A model generated the notes under the pieces. The model saw only the letters and a list, made by a program, of their open reading frames with translations, did no database searches and had not been told where the DNA came from. Source: JAMLIN01 sp964509685 (lineage in GTDB: Bacteria > Pseudomonadota > Gammaproteobacteria > Burkholderiales > Burkholderiaceae_E). From it: 10,101 nucleotides of DNA. Location of the stretch: contig CAZDYQ010000105.1 of the NCBI GenBank assembly GCA_964509685.1, positions 1 to 10,101 on the forward strand, read 5' to 3'. A program made the position numbers and the translations under genes. This document shows, piece by piece, positions 6,431-10,101 of this stretch; within the stretch, counting starts at the first letter, position 1; each line of letters opens with the position of its first letter.

Positions 6431-7258
6431 ATGAACGACGAGGCAAGACGCATCGACACCGGCACCGACGAGCTCCTCCTCGAGCTGCGCGAGCGGGTCG
6501 CGGTCATCACCCTCAATCGCCCGGAGGCGCGCAATGCGCTGTCCGATCGCCTGAGCCCGGCATTGCGGGCGGCGATCGCTCGTTGCGCCGACGACGAGTC
6601 GGTGGGCGCGGTGCTGCTCACCGGCGCCGGCAAGAGCTTCTGCGCGGGCGGCGACGTGAAGGGGATGGGGGAGCGCAGCGCCAAGCGCGCGATGACGCCG
6701 GCCGAGCGGATCGCCGACCTGCGCGAGCGCCAGCGACTGCTCACGGGCGCGCTCGTGTCGATGCGCAAGCCGACGATCGCGGCCCTGCCCGGCCCGGCAG
6801 TCGGGGCGGGCCTGTCGATCGCGCTCGCCTGCGACATCCGCCTGGCGGCGGCATCGGCCTTCCTCTCGACGGGCTACGTGCGGGTGGGGCTTTCGGGCGA
6901 CTACGGCATCGCCTCGCTGCTGACGCGCCTGGTCGGCACCGGCAGGGCCCGCGAGCTCATGTTCACCGGCGATCGCGTGGACGCTCATCGCGCCGAAGCG
7001 ATGGGGCTGGTGAACCGGGTCGTGCCCGACGACGAACTCCGGTCCGAGGCCTTCGCCCTGGCCCGGCGGCTCGCGAGCGGCCCGTCCCGGGCGCTGCGCC
7101 TGATGAAGGACAACCTGGACGATGCGCTGGTGGTCGATTTCGATGTCGCCCTGGAGCGCGAGGCCGAACGCCTGGTGGAAGCGGCGGGCACGGCCGACCA
7201 CGCCGAGGCGGTGCGCGCCTTCGTCGAGAAGCGGCCGCCCCGGTTCAGCGGCCGCTGA
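6431..7258 (+). CDS. Enoyl-CoA hydratase/isomerase (crotonase) family protein, PaaG-like active site (275 aa)
   Basis: This is a crotonase-fold enzyme acting on an acyl-CoA thioester. The core is complete: VAVITLNRPEARNALSD (residues 23-39), the oxyanion-hole segments SFCAGGDVKGM (69-79) and GPAVGAGLSIALACDIRLA (121-139), then VGLSGDYGIASLLTRLVG (152-169) and the C-terminal helices. The two glutamates used by classical enoyl-CoA hydratase are replaced: S129 stands where E144 of the rat enzyme would be, and the E164 region reads STGYVRVG without an acid. D157 is present where PaaG-type isomerases carry their aspartate. This argues for double-bond or ring isomerisation rather than hydration; that step is inference. 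The start at 6431 has a weak GGA about eight bases upstream. The MFS gene follows after 33 bp, probably in one operon. Confidence 0.94.
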   Translation: MNDEARRIDTGTDELLLELRERVAVITLNRPEARNALSDRLSPALRAAIARCADDESVGAVLLTGAGKSFCAGGDVKGMGERSAKRAMTPAERIADLRERQRLLTGALVSMRKPTIAALPGPAVGAGLSIALACDIRLAAASAFLSTGYVRVGLSGDYGIASLLTRLVGTGRARELMFTGDRVDAHRAEAMGLVNRVVPDDELRSEAFALARRLASGPSRALRLMKDNLDDALVVDFDVALEREAERLVEAAGTADHAEAVRAFVEKRPPRFSGR

Positions 7259-7291
7259 GGGCGGTCGCGCGCCGGAAGCCCCGGATCGCCG

Positions 7292-8734
7292 ATGACCGCC
7301 GCCGCGCTCCCGCCAGCCTCGCGCCTGACCGACATTCCCGCCCGGCTCGATGCCCTGGCGTGGAGCCCCTTCCATACCCGGGTCGTGCTGGCGCTCGGCA
7401 TCACCTGGATTCTCGACGGGCTCGAGGTGACGCTCGCGGGCGCGGTGTCCGGCGCGCTGCAGGACAGCCCCGCGCTGCGGCTCAGCGAGGCCCAGGTCGG
7501 CATGGCAGCGAGCGCTTACCTCGCGGGCGCGGTGCTGGGGGCGGTCTTCTTCGGCTGGCTGACCGACCTGCTGGGGCGCAAGCGGCTGTTCTGGGTGACG
7601 CTCGGCGTATACCTGTCCGCGACCGGGGCCACCGCGCTCTCGACCGACCTCGGGTTCTTCCTGGCGTGCCGCTTCATCACCGGCGCCGGCATCGGCGGCG
7701 AGTACGCCGCGATCAACTCCGCGATCCAGGAGCTGGTGCCGGCGCGACACCGGGGCCAGACCGACCTCGTGGTGAACGGCAGCTTCTGGGTCGGGGCGGC
7801 CCTGGGCGCAATCGGCTCGGTGATCCTGCTCGAGCCGGGGCGGCTGCCCTTCGACATGGGCTGGCGGGCCGCCTTCGGCATCGGGGCGGCGCTGGGCATC
7901 GTGATCCTCTTCTTGCGCCGGCACATCCCGGAGAGTCCCCGCTGGCTCATGACGCATGGCCGGGTGGGGGAGGCCGAGGCGATCGTCGCCGCCATCGAGG
8001 CGCAGGCGCGCCGCGCGCCGGCCCATGCCGGGGAAGAACGGCCCGCCGCGCTGCGGCTGGTCGATCCGCGCCCGACCACGCTGGCGGACGTGGCCCGCGC
8101 CCTGCTGTCGCGCTATCGCCGGCGCACCCTGGTCGGCGTGGTGCTGATGGCGTCGCAGGCCTTCTTCTACAACGCGATCTTCTTCACCTACGCGCTGGTG
8201 CTGGGACGCTTCTTCGACGTGCCCACCCAGGACATCGGCCTGTACCTGCTGCCGTTTGCGGCCGGCAATTTCCTGGGGCCGCTCCTGCTGGGACGGCTGT
8301 TCGACACGATCGGGCGGCGCCGGATGATCGCGTTCACCTACGCCGCCTCCGGTGTCCTCCTGGCGCTCACCGCCGCCCTGTTCGCCGCCGGGCTCCTGGA
8401 CGTGGTCGCGCAGACGATGGCCTGGTCGGTGGTGTTCTTCTTCGCGTCGGCGGCCGCGAGCTCGGCCTATCTCACGGTGGGCGAATCCTTCCCGCTCGAG
8501 ATGCGGGCACTGTCCATCGCGCTCTTCTATGCCTTCGGCACCGCGGTCGGCGGCATCGCCGGGCCGTGGATCTTCGGCGAACTGATCGGCACCGGCGAGC
8601 GCTCCTCGATCGCCTGGGGCTATGTCTTCGGCTCGGTGCTGATGCTCGGCGCCGCCATGATCCAGTGGCGCTGGGGGCTCGACGCCGAGCGCAGGTCGCT
8701 CGAGGAGATCGCCGCGCCGCTATCGAGCCGCTGA
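7292..8734 (+). CDS. MFS transporter, sugar/metabolite:H+ symporter type (480 aa)
   Basis: This is an inner-membrane major facilitator with twelve predicted helices. A cytoplasmic N-terminus is followed by helix 1 with D42 (ITWILDGLEVTLAG), a feature of aromatic acid and other metabolite:H+ symporters. Motif A is intact at 88-98 (GWLTDLLGRKR). The family box GAGIGGEY occupies 131-138, followed by ELVPARHRGQ. PESPRWL at 213-219 closes the first half, as in the Sugar_tr group. The second half repeats motif A as GRLFDTIGRRRM. Length is normal. It begins 33 bp after the hydratase-family gene and is likely cotranscribed. The substrate may be an organic or aromatic acid that feeds the neighbouring CoA-thioester enzyme; that is context only. 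The 3' end overlaps the convergent propeller gene by 15 bases. Confidence 0.94.
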   Translation: MTAAALPPASRLTDIPARLDALAWSPFHTRVVLALGITWILDGLEVTLAGAVSGALQDSPALRLSEAQVGMAASAYLAGAVLGAVFFGWLTDLLGRKRLFWVTLGVYLSATGATALSTDLGFFLACRFITGAGIGGEYAAINSAIQELVPARHRGQTDLVVNGSFWVGAALGAIGSVILLEPGRLPFDMGWRAAFGIGAALGIVILFLRRHIPESPRWLMTHGRVGEAEAIVAAIEAQARRAPAHAGEERPAALRLVDPRPTTLADVARALLSRYRRRTLVGVVLMASQAFFYNAIFFTYALVLGRFFDVPTQDIGLYLLPFAAGNFLGPLLLGRLFDTIGRRRMIAFTYAASGVLLALTAALFAAGLLDVVAQTMAWSVVFFFASAAASSAYLTVGESFPLEMRALSIALFYAFGTAVGGIAGPWIFGELIGTGERSSIAWGYVFGSVLMLGAAMIQWRWGLDAERRSLEEIAAPLSSR

Positions 8735-9343
8735 TCCCGGCCGGCGAACGACGCGCAGCTTCCCGCTGGGGCCGCCGCCGCAGAAGAAGCGCCCGTTGCC
8801 ATCCGATTCAAGGCCCGACACCCCGATGCCCGCCGGCATGTCGAGGCGCTCGCGCACCTCGCCGGTCTCGGGATCNNNNNNNNNNNNNNNNNNNNNNNNN
8901 NNNNNNNNNNNNNNNNNNNNNNNNNNNNNNNNNNNNNNNNNNNNNNNNNNNNNNNNNNNNNNNNNNNNNNNNNNNTCGGGATCCACCTGGTGGATCTTGC
9001 GCTCGCGATAGCCGCCCACCCAGAGGCTGCCCTCGGCCCAGGCAAGGCCCGAGCTGCCCGCGGTCGGTGCGGCGATGGTCGCGAGGACCTCGCCGGTTTC
9101 GGGATCGATCTTCCGGATCCGGTCGCCGGCGATCTGGAACAGGTGGCGCCCGTCGAAGGCGGTTCCGGCATCGGCCGTGGCCTCGATCGAACGCAGCAGC
9201 CTGCCGCTCTCCGGTTCGAGGACGGCCAGGCTGGGGCCGGTGGCGAACCAGACCCGCTGGCCGTCGTAGCTCACGCCGTGGATGACATCGATGCCCGGGA
9301 AGGGGCCGTATTCACGGACGATCTCCGCTGTGCTTCGGTTCAT
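8720..9343 (-). CDS. Small cytoplasmic beta-propeller protein (YncE/Vgb-like), interrupted by an assembly gap
   Basis: Translation from the ATG at 9343, with AAGGAGAA just upstream, gives repeated blades: GVSYDGQRVWFATGPSLAVL, TAFDGRHLFQIAGDRIRKI, LAWAEGSLWVGGYRERKI and a last LESDGNGRFFCGGGPSGKLRVV. Each of the first three blades is followed by an acidic-Pro-x-x-G turn such as DPETGEV. Blade spacing is 37 and 41 residues. There is no signal peptide, unlike many propellers of this class. One hundred N (8876-8975) split the gene, so its true length and one blade are unknown; the frame happens to stay open with 100 N. Similar proteins I recall have an extra blade with GVTWVDGELW at this place, which would make about five blades. 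Binding or enzymatic function is unknown. It lies 29 bp downstream of the regulator gene on the same strand, as an operon. Confidence 0.8.
   Translation of the reverse strand: MNRSTAEIVREYGPFPGIDVIHGVSYDGQRVWFATGPSLAVLEPESGRLLRSIEATADAGTAFDGRHLFQIAGDRIRKIDPETGEVLATIAAPTAGSSGLAWAEGSLWVGGYRERKIHQVDPXXXXXXXXXXXXXXXXXXXXXXXXXXXXXXXXXXDPETGEVRERLDMPAGIGVSGLESDGNGRFFCGGGPSGKLRVVRRPGSAAR
8856..9106 (-). repeat. 20-bp blade-linker direct repeat (8856-8875 and 9087-9106) bordering the gap
   Basis: The plus-strand word at 8856-8875 (ACCTCGCCGGTCTCGGGATC) recurs at 9087-9106 with a single T/C difference. Both encode DPETGEV in the propeller. The first copy ends exactly at the N gap, and sequence resumes after the gap with its last eight bases, TCGGGATC. 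This is a protein-level repeat, not a mobile element. Confidence 0.85.
8876..8975. other. Assembly gap of 100 N
   Basis: The run is exactly 100 N, the conventional placeholder for a gap of unknown size. It lies inside the propeller gene at a repeated DPETGEV-coding word, so the real distance may be anything from a small overlap to one or more blades. Confidence 0.98.
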
Positions 9344-9372
9344 GCCGTTCTCCTTGTGTCGGAGCGCCCATG

Positions 9373-10101
9373 CTAGGTGTGCGCCAGCGGGAGCGGGAGT
9401 AACAAGCTTGTCGTGATTCCGGGCACCGGGGGCGCGGTCCAGCGGCGCGCGCGGCCCCGACCCACGGCCTGCGCCTTGCCCTCGGCGGCCAGCGTCTCGA
9501 GCGCCCGCTGCACGGTGCGCTGGCTGGTGCCGAGCGCGAGCGCCAGGGCCGAGCTCGACCACGACTCGCCGTCGGCGAGCAGGGCAAGCACGGCCGCATT
9601 CGCCTCCTCGACCGGTCGCGCGAGCACGAGGACTTCGCTCGCCGCGCGCGGCGCGAGCACGAAGCCGCGCCGGGTCGCGCGCACCTCGGCGATCGGCCCG
9701 AGGGCGCGGCGAAGCCGGCCGAGCTCGACGCGCAGGCGGGCGCGATGCGACTCGTCGGCCTGCCTCGCGCGGAACACCCGCGCCGCGAGCGCCTCGCGCG
9801 AGGCATCGTCCGGCCAGGCCTCGCCGAGGGCGCGAGCGAGCGAGAACAGCACCGGCCTGCGTGCCAGCGAGACCTCGATGCCGGCATGGCGGACGACATG
9901 CCTGCAGGCATCGACGAGCAGGGCGTTCGACGCCAGCAGGGCCTCGACTTCCTCGAGGCGGAGGGGCCACTCACGCTTCCCGGCGAGCAGGCGCGCCATG
10001 GGCGCCTCCAGCAGGGCCGACATGGCTTCCACCTCGGCCCGCAGGGCGGCGACGCCCGAGCGGCGCGCCTCGTGCGCCGCCCTGTCGAGCGCCGCGCGAG
10101 C
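9373..10101 (-). CDS. Transcriptional regulator with OmpR-like winged helix and C-terminal HTH (5' end outside window)
   Basis: The frame stays open to the window edge (first codons read ARAALDRAAHEARRSG), so the GTG at 10032 is probably internal and the N-terminus lies beyond base 10101. The visible 242 residues hold an Ala-rich helical lead-in. Then comes an OmpR/PhoB-type winged helix: VSLARRPVLFSLARAL, WPDDASREALAARVF, the recognition-helix stretch ESHRARLRVELGRLRRAL, and the wing EVRATRRGFVLAP. A second HTH follows, VLALLADGESWSSSALALAL and TSQRTVQRALETLAAEGKAQ, with a basic wing GRGRARRW. The protein ends in a hydrophobic tail, TTSLLLPLPLA. No phosphoacceptor domain is visible. The stop is 29 bp before the propeller ATG, so the two are almost certainly cotranscribed, and the propeller may be its partner or target. 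The regulator class is clear; the ligand and the regulon are not. Confidence 0.82.
   Translation of the reverse strand, partial: ARAALDRAAHEARRSGVAALRAEVEAMSALLEAPMARLLAGKREWPLRLEEVEALLASNALLVDACRHVVRHAGIEVSLARRPVLFSLARALGEAWPDDASREALAARVFRARQADESHRARLRVELGRLRRALGPIAEVRATRRGFVLAPRAASEVLVLARPVEEANAAVLALLADGESWSSSALALALGTSQRTVQRALETLAAEGKAQAVGRGRARRWTAPPVPGITTSLLLPLPLAHT

Noticed and set aside
6345..6446. A longer MFS start at 6446
   Set aside because: The extra residues are not transporter-like and would overlap the first codons of the divergent hydratase-family gene.
6202..9285. A 1027-codon open frame on the plus strand, running through the N gap
   Set aside because: It shadows the hydratase, MFS and propeller genes in another frame, has extreme Arg/Gly composition and depends on the arbitrary 100-N spacing.

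Overview
The window is 10.1 kb of very GC-rich bacterial chromosome with densely packed genes. No tRNA, rRNA, CRISPR array, insertion sequence or phage gene was seen. The best lineage clue is the tryptophanyl-tRNA synthetase. Its N-terminus (TGTPHLGNYVGAI) is of the type I associate with Pseudomonas and Xanthomonas-like Gammaproteobacteria. A high-GC gammaproteobacterium is my best guess, but this is inference from one gene. A run of exactly 100 N (8876-8975) marks a scaffold join, so this is a draft or metagenome assembly.

Left part (1-2500): the 3' end of mnmE (tRNA wobble-uridine modification GTPase) faces a gene for a secreted lipoprotein with two EF-hand-like calcium loops. Divergent from the lipoprotein are a MazG/DCTPP1-type nucleotide pyrophosphohydrolase and a small conserved protein of unknown function.

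Middle (2525-5064): on the minus strand lie a two-CBS-domain protein and then trpS, separated by a perfect 9-bp inverted repeat. Divergent from them are a PPC/DUF296 protein and a MAPEG-family membrane protein, followed by a plausible intrinsic terminator.

Right-middle (5133-8734): a YbfB/YjiJ-like MFS transporter is divergent from a two-gene unit made of an enoyl-CoA hydratase/isomerase-family protein and a second MFS transporter of the metabolite:H+ symporter type. The hydratase homologue lacks both classical catalytic glutamates but keeps an aspartate at the position used by PaaG-like isomerases. An acyl-CoA isomerisation role is therefore likelier than hydration, and the neighbouring transporters suggest uptake or export of an organic acid.

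Right end (8720-10101, minus strand): a transcription factor (OmpR-like winged helix plus a C-terminal HTH, 5' end outside the window) sits 29 bp upstream of a small cytoplasmic beta-propeller protein with a strong ribosome binding site. The propeller gene is interrupted by the N gap, which falls exactly at an internal repeat. This regulator-propeller pair is the least understood unit here and the best candidate for an uncharacterised system. Most of the rest is ordinary housekeeping and metabolic sequence.
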